From NCBI RefSeq assembly GCF_946220915.1, contig NZ_CAMIHH010000058.1:1-21141 (forward strand): a stretch of 21,141 bases of DNA. The letters run 5' to 3'. Source of the DNA: an uncultured Flavobacterium sp. (GTDB lineage: Bacteria > Bacteroidota > Bacteroidia > Flavobacteriales > Flavobacteriaceae). The notes beneath the pieces were generated by a model. The model was not told the DNA's origin. It saw only the letters and a list, made by a program, of their open reading frames with translations, and did not search any database. The first letter of the stretch is position 1. Each line of letters opens with the position of its first letter. A program made the translations under genes and the position numbers. Positions 8,283 to 16,098 of this stretch are shown here, piece after piece.

Positions 8283-8311
8283 TTTGTAAAAATTAATTTT
8301 CCTGTAATTTG
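8283..8311 (+). promoter_or_regulatory. Candidate promoter of the subtilase gene
   Basis: TTTG (8283-8286), 18 bases, then TAATTTG (8305-8311), one base shorter than the TAnnTTTG consensus, 56 bases before the ATG. An alternative pair uses TTTG at 8308-8311 and TATTTTTA at 8328-8335 with only 16 bases between. The two readings cannot be separated by eye. Confidence 0.3.
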
Positions 8312-8367
8312 TTAACAATAATTAGCTTATTTTTATTTCCATCAATCCAATATACCAAATAACCATT

Positions 8368-9966
8368 ATGAAACGATTAATCATTGCTCTATTCCTTTTA
8401 ATCCCTTTTATAATAAATGCACAGAGTTCCGGGATTCTCATTAAAATTAAGCCTGCATACGCAGTGAGGGCTGCAAATGCAGATAACGCTCCCATCGCGC
8501 TTAACCAAATAAATACAATTAATGAAAGGCATGGCTATGCATCAGTACGGCAATTGAAACTGGGTCAAAAATCGGGCGATGTTGTTTATCGGGTTGAGTT
8601 TCCCAAAGATGCCGATACCAATGCGATCATTAAAGAATATGTACAGACGGGCATAGTTGATTATGCCGAGCCAGATTTTACAGGTACCGGAGCAGGGGTA
8701 AAAGCTTCCGGGGTTAATGATGCCTATTATTCCAGGCAGTGGGGATTAAAAAACAGCGGGGATTTTTCACTGTACGATGCTACCGAAGGCGCTGATGTTG
8801 ACATGGAACCGGCCTGGGAGATTGAACAGGGCAGCAGCGGTATAATTGTTGCCGTTATGGATAGCGGGCTAAAGCTTGACCATCCTGAATTTTCGGGCAG
8901 GCTGTGGACAAATGCGGGCGAAATTCCCGATAACAACATTGATGATGATGGGAATGGCTACACAGACGACATTAATGGATGGGACTATGCTAATAGTGAT
9001 AACGACCCTGCCGACGACCACGGGCACGGGACCAACGTTACAGGCATTATCGCTGCAAATGGCAATAACGGTATAGGCTACACCGGTGTAGACAGGAATT
9101 GCAAAGTAATGGTGCTTAAGGGGCTGGATGCCGCAAATTTCGGAAACTATTCATGGTGGGCTGAGGCCATCGCTTATGCAGCCGATAATGGTGCAAACGT
9201 GATAAACCTTTCTGTTGGAGGCAGCTCATTTTCTGCGACGCTGCAAAATGCAATAAATTATGCTTTGGACAGCAATGTAGTTGTGGTTGCCTGCATGATG
9301 AATACCAATAATATAGTCAGCTATTATCCTGCCCGGTTTAATGGTGTCATAGCAGTTGGCGCCACAAATCCCGATGACACAAGGACATCGCCTTTCTTTT
9401 GGAGCGTTACAAGTGGAAGTAATTTTGGCACGCACATTTCTGTGGTTGCGCCCGGAAATTACATTTACGGATTATCGCATTTGTCTAATTCTGACTACAA
9501 CTCCTATTGGGGCGGCACCTCGCAGGCTACCCCGCTTGTTGCCGGCATTGCATCGCTTTTACTGGCACAGGATAGCTCACGTACCCCGGCACAGGTAAAG
9601 TCAATACTTGAAGAAACCGCCGAAGACCAGGTAGGCAGTGTTTTGGAAGATACTGACGGTTTCGACATTTATTACGGTCACGGAAGGGTCAACGCATTTA
9701 ATGCGCTATCTTCATCCCTTGCCGTCCGCGAACATAAATTGGCAAACAGGACACTGATTTATCCGAACCCTTCGAGCGGAAACATTATTATTGAACCTGC
9801 GGTATATCCTGTAAAAGCTACCCTGTATACAACCCTGGGCCAGCTAATTGACGAAAAAGAGCTAACCGCCGCAGACAACGACCTCTATGTTACAAAAGCG
9901 GGAATCTATATTTTAACCGTTACCGGCACTTCAACGTCCCATTCAGAAACAATAATTATCCGCTAA
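8368..9966 (+). CDS. Secreted subtilisin-like serine protease (S8) with T9SS type A sorting domain
   Basis: A 532-residue extracellular endopeptidase. A signal peptide covers about residues 1-19 (cleavage after INAQ or nearby). An I9-like propeptide follows to about 104, ending in VDYAEPDF. The catalytic domain has Asp165 (AVMDSG), His220 (DHGHGT) and Ser385 (GGTSQATP); Asn312 is the probable oxyanion residue. The usual Met after the catalytic Ser is Gln here. An Asp/Asn-rich stretch (188-206) resembles a calcium-binding loop. The last 80 residues, beginning LIYPNPSSG and ending IIIR, form a type A T9SS C-terminal domain that is removed on export. No terminator is visible before the pheT promoter, which starts 18 bases after the stop, so read-through into pheT is possible. 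Confidence 0.95.
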   Translation: MKRLIIALFLLIPFIINAQSSGILIKIKPAYAVRAANADNAPIALNQINTINERHGYASVRQLKLGQKSGDVVYRVEFPKDADTNAIIKEYVQTGIVDYAEPDFTGTGAGVKASGVNDAYYSRQWGLKNSGDFSLYDATEGADVDMEPAWEIEQGSSGIIVAVMDSGLKLDHPEFSGRLWTNAGEIPDNNIDDDGNGYTDDINGWDYANSDNDPADDHGHGTNVTGIIAANGNNGIGYTGVDRNCKVMVLKGLDAANFGNYSWWAEAIAYAADNGANVINLSVGGSSFSATLQNAINYALDSNVVVVACMMNTNNIVSYYPARFNGVIAVGATNPDDTRTSPFFWSVTSGSNFGTHISVVAPGNYIYGLSHLSNSDYNSYWGGTSQATPLVAGIASLLLAQDSSRTPAQVKSILEETAEDQVGSVLEDTDGFDIYYGHGRVNAFNALSSSLAVREHKLANRTLIYPNPSSGNIIIEPAVYPVKATLYTTLGQLIDEKELTAADNDLYVTKAGIYILTVTGTSTSHSETIIIR

Positions 9967-9984
9967 AGACACCGGGTTGTATAC

Positions 9985-10014
9985 TTTGGTTTTGCTCGGT
10001 AATCACTATCTTTG
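9985..10014 (+). promoter_or_regulatory. Promoter of pheT
   Basis: TTTG (9985-9988), 18 bases, then TATCTTTG (10007-10014), an exact TAnnTTTG element. Transcription should start near 10020, leaving a leader of about 17 bases before the ATG at 10038. This is the cleanest Bacteroidota housekeeping promoter in the window and serves as the spacing reference for the other promoter calls. Confidence 0.7.
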
Positions 10015-10037
10015 CCGTGCTTTAAAACAATTTTCAA

Positions 10038-12461
10038 ATGCGCATATCTTACAACTGGCTGAAACAATTCATCAAACTCGACTGGAAATCTGAAGAAACC
10101 GCCGCCCTGCTTACCGACCTCGGCCTTGAGGTAGAGGGCGTGGATAAGTTTGAGTCGCTTAAGGGCGGGCTCGAAGGCGTGGTCGTGGGCCATGTGCTTA
10201 CCTGCATCCAGCACCCCAATGCCGACAGGCTGCGCATAACTACAGTAGATGTTGGCGAGGGCTCTCCTGTGCAAATAGTATGCGGCGCCCCCAATGTAGC
10301 AGCGGGCCAAAAAGTGCCTGTGGCAACTATTGGGACAACGCTATACGACAAAGAGGGCAATGCCTTCCAGATAAAAAAAGGAAAGATACGTGGTGAGGAA
10401 AGCCATGGCATGATATGTGCCGAAGATGAGCTTGGCCTTGGCGAAGGACATGACGGCATCATGATACTGAAGGACGACCTGAAGCCGGGCACGCCAGCCT
10501 CTAAGGTATTTAGCATTGAAACCGACGAGGTTTTCGAAATTGGCCTTACGCCTAACCGCGCCGATGCCATGAGCCACTGGGGCGTAGCACGCGACCTGCG
10601 TGCCGGGCTCACGCAAAAAAATGTGAACACCGAATTGCTCACACCTTCGGTTAGCAATTTCCGCATTGACAAGCGTACCCTGAAAATGGACGTAAAGGTG
10701 GAAGACAGCAAACTTGCGCCAAGGTATTGCGGTGTCACAATATCCGACATTACCGTAAAGCCGTCGCCCGCATGGCTGCAAAACAGGTTAAAAGCCATTG
10801 GCCTTACGCCAAAGAACAACGTGGTAGACGTAACCAACTATGTGCTGCACGAGCTCGGCCAGCCGCTTCATGCATTTGATGCTGCAAAAATAAAGGGCAA
10901 TAAGGTAATTGTAAAGACACTTCCGGCAGGTACAAAATTTACTACACTGGACGATGTAGAAAGGACATTGCACGAGGAAGACCTTATGATATGCGATGAA
11001 AACGGGCCAATGTGCATTGCGGGCGTTTTCGGGGGGAAAAATTCGGGCGTGACCGAAACTACAGCGACCATATTTTTGGAAAGCGCTTATTTCAACCCGG
11101 TTTCGATAAGGAAAACTGCCAAGCGCCACACTTTGAGTACCGACGCATCCTTCCGTTTTGAGAGGGGCATTGACCCAACCATTACCGAATATGCGTTAAA
11201 AAGGGCTGCCCTCCTGATACAGGAAACTGCGGGTGGCGAAATCACGTCTGATGTTACCGATATCTACCCAAAGAAAATAGAGGATCATTCGGTACTGCTC
11301 AACTTTGCGAACGTGACACGTACCATAGGCCAGGAGCTTCCAAAGGAAACCATCAAGAAGATACTGGTATCGCTGGATATCAAGATCAGCACCATGTCCG
11401 ATGCAGGGCTTGGGCTGGTTATTCCGGCTTACCGCGTAGATGTAAACCGCGAGATCGATGTTATCGAAGAGATACTAAGGGTATATGGCTACAACAACAT
11501 CAACTTTACTACAAAGCTGAACGCATCGATATCCAACGCATCGCGTACAGAGGACTATAAACTGCAAAACATCATCGCCGAACAGCTGGCATCGCTTGGC
11601 TTTAACGAGATGATGGCCAACTCCCTTACTACCCCGGAGTACGTAAAACTTTCGGAAAGCCTGAAGGAGGAATTCAACGTACTGATGCTCAACCCGCTGA
11701 GCAATGACCTGGCTGCCATGAGGCAATCGTTGCTGTTCAGCGCGCTGGAAGCAGTATCATTCAACATCAACAGGAAAAGGGCCGACCTGAAACTGTTCGA
11801 GTTTGGCAAGACGTATCATAAAATGCCCGGCGGTTATGATGAAAACAAGCACCTTACGCTTACCGCAACAGGCAATCGCCTGCCGGAAAGCTGGACACAG
11901 GCGCAAAAGCCTTCGGGTTTCTTTATGTTCAAAGGTTTTGTAAGCCTCGTGCTCGAAAGGCTCGGAATAGCAAAGCTACAGGCACAACCTGTCGCATCGG
12001 ATATTTTTAGTGAAGGGACTGCATTGGCCTCAGGAAATGAAGTGCTGGTAGAATTTGGCAGCATCAAAAAAAATATATTGAAGCATTTCGATATCAGGCA
12101 GGAAGTTTTCTTTGCCGATTTTAACTGGGGTGCCATCATTCGCCTGGTGTCTGCAAAGATAAAATATACCGAAATATCAAAATTCCCGGAGGTACGCCGC
12201 GACCTTGCACTGCTGGTTGATGCAACCGTATCGTTCGACAGCATTTATGCCATTGCGCGCCAGTCGGAGAAATCGCTGCTTAAAGACATCAGCCTGTTCG
12301 ATGTATACGAGGGCAACAACCTTCCGGAAGGCAAAAAATCCTATGCCGTAAGCTTTATCCTACAGGACAATGCCAAAACGCTTACTGATGAACAGATTGA
12401 TAAGATCATGGGAAAAATAAGGCAGAACCTTGAAAAAGAAACAGGTGCCCAACTAAGGTAA
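10038..12461 (+). CDS. pheT: Phenylalanine--tRNA ligase beta subunit
   Basis: Beta subunit of the (alpha-beta)2 phenylalanyl-tRNA synthetase, cytoplasmic, which charges tRNA-Phe together with PheS. At 807 residues it has the full bacterial layout. The start is MRISYNWLKQF. A tRNA-binding (EMAP-like) domain follows at about 45-155, with HPNADRLRI (59-67) and VCGAPNV (81-87). Next come the B3/B4 editing region at about 210-380, B5 at about 410-480 (ending near VIEEILRVYGYNNI), the catalytic-like core, and a C-terminal FDX-ACB anticodon-binding domain over the last 95 residues (from EISKFPEVRRDLALLVD). pheS is not adjacent here, so the two subunits are encoded apart. It has its own promoter and a strong terminator. 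Confidence 0.99.
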   Translation: MRISYNWLKQFIKLDWKSEETAALLTDLGLEVEGVDKFESLKGGLEGVVVGHVLTCIQHPNADRLRITTVDVGEGSPVQIVCGAPNVAAGQKVPVATIGTTLYDKEGNAFQIKKGKIRGEESHGMICAEDELGLGEGHDGIMILKDDLKPGTPASKVFSIETDEVFEIGLTPNRADAMSHWGVARDLRAGLTQKNVNTELLTPSVSNFRIDKRTLKMDVKVEDSKLAPRYCGVTISDITVKPSPAWLQNRLKAIGLTPKNNVVDVTNYVLHELGQPLHAFDAAKIKGNKVIVKTLPAGTKFTTLDDVERTLHEEDLMICDENGPMCIAGVFGGKNSGVTETTATIFLESAYFNPVSIRKTAKRHTLSTDASFRFERGIDPTITEYALKRAALLIQETAGGEITSDVTDIYPKKIEDHSVLLNFANVTRTIGQELPKETIKKILVSLDIKISTMSDAGLGLVIPAYRVDVNREIDVIEEILRVYGYNNINFTTKLNASISNASRTEDYKLQNIIAEQLASLGFNEMMANSLTTPEYVKLSESLKEEFNVLMLNPLSNDLAAMRQSLLFSALEAVSFNINRKRADLKLFEFGKTYHKMPGGYDENKHLTLTATGNRLPESWTQAQKPSGFFMFKGFVSLVLERLGIAKLQAQPVASDIFSEGTALASGNEVLVEFGSIKKNILKHFDIRQEVFFADFNWGAIIRLVSAKIKYTEISKFPEVRRDLALLVDATVSFDSIYAIARQSEKSLLKDISLFDVYEGNNLPEGKKSYAVSFILQDNAKTLTDEQIDKIMGKIRQNLEKETGAQLR

Positions 12462-12478
12462 CCTCTCCTACAGATCAT

Positions 12479-12516
12479 AAAAAACTCCCGCAGGTAAGTT
12501 GCCTGCGGGAGTTTTT
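12479..12516 (+). terminator. Rho-independent terminator of pheT (possibly bidirectional)
   Basis: The arms CTCCCGCAGG (12485-12494) and CCTGCGGGAG (12502-12511) pair perfectly around a 7-base loop, followed by TTTTT (12512-12516). Six A residues precede the stem (12479-12484), so it can also stop transcription coming leftward from valS. Confidence 0.9.
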
Positions 12517-12557
12517 GTTTATAGTAATTTCTTAATTTAAACCCCAAGATTTTGAAA

Positions 12558-12620
12558 ACCTTGCAGGTCGGCAAACCGTACATTTATGATTTCCTGCAAG
12601 GTCTTTGAGGCCTTGTAGGT
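12558..12620. repeat. Palindromic intergenic repeat with CCTTGCAGG-type arms
   Basis: ACCTTGCAGG (12558-12567) and CCTGCAAGGT (12593-12602) form a perfect 10-bp inverted repeat with a 25-base loop. A third, one-mismatch arm, CCTTGTAGG, follows at 12611-12619, so the last two arms can form a tight competing hairpin. From memory, arms of this kind recur between genes in Flavobacterium genomes, which suggests a REP-like element. Only this one copy is in the window. Confidence 0.45.
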
Positions 12621-12628
12621 ATTATATC

Positions 12629-12651
12629 AAAAAAAAATAATGTAACATTAT
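12629..12651 (-). terminator. Weak terminator candidate overlapping the valS stop codon
   Basis: On the minus strand ATAATG-TTA-CATTAT (12651-12637) is a 6-bp AT-only hairpin followed by nine U residues in the transcript (12637-12629). The stem includes the valS stop codon. The U run is good but the stem is weak, so termination may instead rely on the GC-rich hairpins further downstream. Confidence 0.4.
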
Positions 12652-15278
12652 CTCAAACCCGCCAGACTCTGCTCTATCGTAGCGATCTTAGCCAGTGCAT
12701 CGGTTTCCTTCTGCCTTTCCATGGCCACTACTTTTTCAGGGGCGCTGCCCACAAATTTTTCGTTGGAAAGTTTTGCCTGTACCGATTTAAGGAAGCCTTT
12801 GTTGTAATTCAGCTCTTCGGTCAGCTTGGCTATTTCTTCCTCCACATTTACCGCGCCTGTTACCGGGATAAAATATTCATTGGATCCTGCCCTGAAAGTA
12901 AGGGCACCATTTACCTTCCCGGCAATATATTCAAGTTCGGCAATATTGCCCAGTTTTTTGATAATGCTGTCAAATTCTGTTGACCAGGCTTCATTGTTCA
13001 GCACCTTGAGGTCAATGGCATCCCTGAATGGTATGTTCTTGTCTTTCCTGATAGTACGTATGCCTGCAATCACTTCCGATGCATTTTCAAATGCAGTGAT
13101 TAGCCTGTCGTCGGCCTGCATAACTGTTGGCCACTTGGCAATGATAAGCGCCTCCTCCGGTTTCCTGTCGGCAATGTACTGCCAGATCTCCTCGGTAAGA
13201 AAAGGCATGAAAGGGTGCAGCAGCTTCAGGTTGGCCTCGAGCATCGCAATGGCTTTATTATAAGTTTCCCTGTCTATGGGCTGCTGGTAGCCCGGCTTTA
13301 TCATTTCAAGGAACCACGAGCAAAAATCGTCCCATACCAGTTTATATATGGCCATGAGCGCATCACTTATACGGTATTTCTCAAAATGATCTTCAATTTC
13401 TGCCAAAGTCCTGTTCAACCTGGCCTCATACCAGCTAATTGCCATGCGCGCGTGGTCCGGCTGGTCGGTACTGCTTACCTCCCACCCTTTTATCAGGCGG
13501 AATGCATTCCATATCTTATTGGCGAATGCCTTGCCCTGTGCACACAGCTCTTCGTCGAACATTATATCATTTCCGGCAGCAGCGCTCAGGAGCAAACCTG
13601 TTCGTACGCCATCAGCCCCAAACTTTTCAATAAGGTCCAGCGGGTCCGGTGAGTTGCCAAGGGACTTCGACATTTTCCGGCGCTGCTTATCGCGAACAAG
13701 ACCTGTGAGGTACACGTTCGTAAACGGCTTTTCGCCTGCGTACTCATATCCTGCAATAATCATCCTTGCCACCCAGAAGAACAGGATGTCCGGCCCCGTA
13801 ACGAGGTCATTTGTAGGGTAGTAATATTTATAATCTTTATTTTCCGGATCAAGAATTCCCCCAAATACCGCCATTGGCCACAGCCATGACGAGAACCATG
13901 TATCAAGCGCATCCGGATCCTGCTTAAGGTCGGCTACCGTAAGATTATCATTCCCTGTTCTGGATTTGGCAAGTGTCAAAGCATCGGCCGGGGTTTCGGC
14001 CACAACAAAATCCTCCTTGCCATCTCCATAGAAATAAGCAGGAATTTGCTGGCCCCACCACAGCTGGCGCGAAATGTTCCAGTCGCGTATGTTTTCCAGC
14101 CAATGCCGGTAGGTATTGTCAAATCGTTTTGGGTACAATTTTATCTCTTCACTTTCAAGCACTGCTTTTATGGCAGGCTTCACAAGGTCTTCCATCTTAA
14201 GGAACCACTGGTCGCTCAACCTTGGTTCAATAACGGCCTTCGTCCTTTCAGATGTCCCTACCTTATTTATATGTACTTCGGTCTTATCAAGACTGCCAAG
14301 GACTTCGAGCTCTTTGGCAATTTCATCGCGTACCACAAAACGGTCCTTGCCTGCATAGTGCAATCCAAAACTGTTAAGGGAGGCATCTTCATTAAATATG
14401 TCGATAATCTCCAGATTATGGCGTTCACCAAGTTCCTTGTCATTTACATCGTGTGCAGGGGTTACTTTCAGGCAGCCGGTACCAAACTCCATATCTACAT
14501 ACTCATCAAAAATAATAGGGATCACACGGTTGGCAATCGGTACAATTGCTTTTTTGCCCTTCAGGTGGGTGTAGCGCTCATCATTGGGGTTAATGCATAT
14601 GGCAGTATCACCCAAAATCGTTTCGGGGCGTGTTGTCGCTATGATTACATAGTCCTCGCTGCCTTCAATCTTATACTTAAGGTGGTAGAGTTTGCCCTGT
14701 CTTTCTTCATAATTTACTTCTTCGTCAGAAAGCGTTGTCTTCGCTTCCGGGTCCCAGTTTACCATGCGGTAGCCACGGTATATAAGGCCTTTGTTATACA
14801 GGTCTACAAACGATTTTATAACCGAGGCCGACATATCGTCGTCCATGGTAAATTTGGTACGTTCCCAGTCGCACGAAGCGCCCAGCTTTTTAAGCTGGTC
14901 AAGGATAACGCCACCATACTTATCAGTCCATTCCCATGCGTGTTTCAGGAACTCCTCACGGGTCAGGTCGGCTTTATTGATGCCTTCCGCTTTTAGTTTG
15001 GCAACGACCTTGGCTTCGGTGGCTATAGAGGCGTGGTCAGTACCTGGCACCCAGCAGGCGTTAAAGCCCTTAAGGCGTGCACGGCGTATAAGTACGTCCT
15101 GTATGGTATTGTTGAGCATGTGCCCCATATGCAGTACGCCAGTGACGTTTGGAGGAGGGATAACTATGGTATACGGTGTCCTATGGTCGGGCTCCGAGTG
15201 GAAATAGTTGTGCTTCATCCAGTAGTCATACCATTTGCCCTCTGCGGCTTTGGCATCAAATTGCGATGGGATTGTCAT
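12648..15278 (-). CDS. valS: Valine--tRNA ligase
   Basis: Class I aminoacyl-tRNA synthetase that charges tRNA-Val and edits mischarged threonine. The start is taken at the ATG at 15278 (MTIPSQFDAKAAEGKWYDYW), giving 876 residues. The longest frame begins at a TTG (15341), but that codon lies inside an exact TAnnTTTG promoter element, and the extra 21 residues do not look like ValS. Motifs in the 876-residue numbering: HMGH (50-53) after PPPNVTGVL, TTRPET in the editing domain (215-220), and KMSKS (535-539). An anticodon-binding domain follows, and the C-terminal coiled-coil arm typical of ValS (EEEIAKLTEELNYNK onward) ends the protein. Cytoplasmic and single-copy in most genomes. Confidence 0.98.
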   Translation of the reverse strand: MTIPSQFDAKAAEGKWYDYWMKHNYFHSEPDHRTPYTIVIPPPNVTGVLHMGHMLNNTIQDVLIRRARLKGFNACWVPGTDHASIATEAKVVAKLKAEGINKADLTREEFLKHAWEWTDKYGGVILDQLKKLGASCDWERTKFTMDDDMSASVIKSFVDLYNKGLIYRGYRMVNWDPEAKTTLSDEEVNYEERQGKLYHLKYKIEGSEDYVIIATTRPETILGDTAICINPNDERYTHLKGKKAIVPIANRVIPIIFDEYVDMEFGTGCLKVTPAHDVNDKELGERHNLEIIDIFNEDASLNSFGLHYAGKDRFVVRDEIAKELEVLGSLDKTEVHINKVGTSERTKAVIEPRLSDQWFLKMEDLVKPAIKAVLESEEIKLYPKRFDNTYRHWLENIRDWNISRQLWWGQQIPAYFYGDGKEDFVVAETPADALTLAKSRTGNDNLTVADLKQDPDALDTWFSSWLWPMAVFGGILDPENKDYKYYYPTNDLVTGPDILFFWVARMIIAGYEYAGEKPFTNVYLTGLVRDKQRRKMSKSLGNSPDPLDLIEKFGADGVRTGLLLSAAAGNDIMFDEELCAQGKAFANKIWNAFRLIKGWEVSSTDQPDHARMAISWYEARLNRTLAEIEDHFEKYRISDALMAIYKLVWDDFCSWFLEMIKPGYQQPIDRETYNKAIAMLEANLKLLHPFMPFLTEEIWQYIADRKPEEALIIAKWPTVMQADDRLITAFENASEVIAGIRTIRKDKNIPFRDAIDLKVLNNEAWSTEFDSIIKKLGNIAELEYIAGKVNGALTFRAGSNEYFIPVTGAVNVEEEIAKLTEELNYNKGFLKSVQAKLSNEKFVGSAPEKVVAMERQKETDALAKIATIEQSLAGLR

Positions 15279-15338
15279 GTTTTTATAATTGGGCTTTGCG
15301 CCAAATGAAAAATCTGGCTTGTTTTTTGTATTTGTATG

Positions 15339-15346
15339 CAAAAGTA
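15339..15346 (-). promoter_or_regulatory. -7 promoter element of valS
   Basis: The minus strand reads TACTTTTG, an exact TAnnTTTG match, 60 bases upstream of the ATG at 15278. The -33 region 18 bases further upstream is a T run rather than TTTG. It overlaps the TTG that would begin the longest valS frame and so argues against that start. Confidence 0.45.
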
Positions 15347-15385
15347 ACCATATAAGTACAATTTAAAAAAAAGAAGCATTCAATA

Positions 15386-15416
15386 TTTGTACATTAATTT
15401 AAACTGACTATTTTTA
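15386..15416 (+). promoter_or_regulatory. Candidate promoter of the DUF1573 gene
   Basis: TTTG (15386-15389), 19 bases, then TATTTTTA (15409-15416), which matches TAnnTTTG at all but the last defined base. It ends 23 bases before the ATG, the same distance as in pheT. It lies back to back with the valS promoter. Confidence 0.4.
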
Positions 15417-15439
15417 CTAAAATCAAATTTATTACAAAG

Positions 15440-15871
15440 ATGAAAAGAATTTTAGGCCTTATCGCAATGTTTGTTATCACCGTTTCTGCCACTGCGCAAT
15501 CGGGTGCTAAGCTTGAGCTTAAAAATGGCGACACCATAGATTATGGAACGACCAGTAAGGACGAGGATAACGGGGTTAGGGTATTTGAATTTACCAACAC
15601 AGGCGATGCGCCACTTGTAATTAAAGAAGCTAAATCTACCTGCGGCTGTACGGTGCCTAACTGGCCAAAAGAGCCGATAGCGCCCGGAAAAACAGGCAAG
15701 ATCGAGGTAAAATACAACATGAACCCTGGCCCTATACGCAAAACAATCACTGTACAGTCGAACGCTGTAAATTATCCAGGCGGTACGGTTGCCCTAAAGA
15801 TCAAAGGCGATGTCACAGCGCCCGAAAATACCAATGTTTTGCAAAAGAAGAAAACAATGGTAAACCAGTAA
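15440..15871 (+). CDS. Exported DUF1573 domain protein
   Basis: A 143-residue protein with a signal peptide (about residues 1-19, cleavage near TAQ) followed by one DUF1573 domain. The family signature STCGCTVPNWP is at about 67-77, between beta strands such as RVFEFTNTGDAPLVI and GKIEVKYN. The fold is probably an immunoglobulin-like beta sandwich in the periplasm or on the surface. The family is very common in Bacteroidota and its molecular role is not established. A Lys/Asn-rich tail (QKKKTMVNQ) ends the protein. It has its own candidate promoter and a terminator, so it appears to be monocistronic. Confidence 0.93.
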   Translation: MKRILGLIAMFVITVSATAQSGAKLELKNGDTIDYGTTSKDEDNGVRVFEFTNTGDAPLVIKEAKSTCGCTVPNWPKEPIAPGKTGKIEVKYNMNPGPIRKTITVQSNAVNYPGGTVALKIKGDVTAPENTNVLQKKKTMVNQ

Positions 15872-15894
15872 TTGCATCCAATGTTTATATATCA

Positions 15895-15923
15895 GGCTCT
15901 GGGAAACCGGGGTCTTTTTTTTT
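15895..15923 (+). terminator. Rho-independent terminator of the DUF1573 gene
   Basis: GGCTCTGG (15895-15902) pairs with CCGGGGTC (15907-15914), using three G-U wobbles, around a GAAA tetraloop, followed by nine T residues (15915-15923). It lies 23 bases after the stop codon. Confidence 0.8.
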
Positions 15924-16004
15924 GCCATGAACCAGCCCCGTCGCATTCAGGATAACAATATTTCACTATTCTTTTTTTCGGGCGGCTACAATTCTCAGAT
16001 AGTT

Positions 16005-16073
16005 TATATTTGTGATAATTCAAGTAATTCGCAGCTAAAAATTATACGGTCTCTAAAAAAAATTGCAAATTTG
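16005..16073 (+). promoter_or_regulatory. Candidate -7 elements of the aminotransferase gene
   Basis: Two candidates lie in this leader. TATATTTG (16005-16012) matches TAnnTTTG exactly but lies 86 bases before the preferred ATG. CAAATTTG (16066-16073) has one mismatch and ends 25 bases before the ATG at 16099, a distance like that in pheT and the DUF1573 gene. Neither has a convincing -33 TTTG. Confidence 0.3.
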
Positions 16074-16098
16074 CGCTGCAAACTTAAAACTTACACGC

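Noticed and set aside
9424..9440. Second sigma-54-like sequence, TTGGCACGCACATTTC
   Set aside because: It lies inside the subtilase coding region and lacks the -12 GC pair.
14046..14996. 316-codon plus-strand frame opposite valS
   Set aside because: It is antisense to the conserved catalytic part of ValS and looks like no known protein.
15278..15341. N-terminal extension of ValS from the TTG at 15341
   Set aside because: It overlaps an exact -7 promoter element and is unlike the start of ValS proteins.
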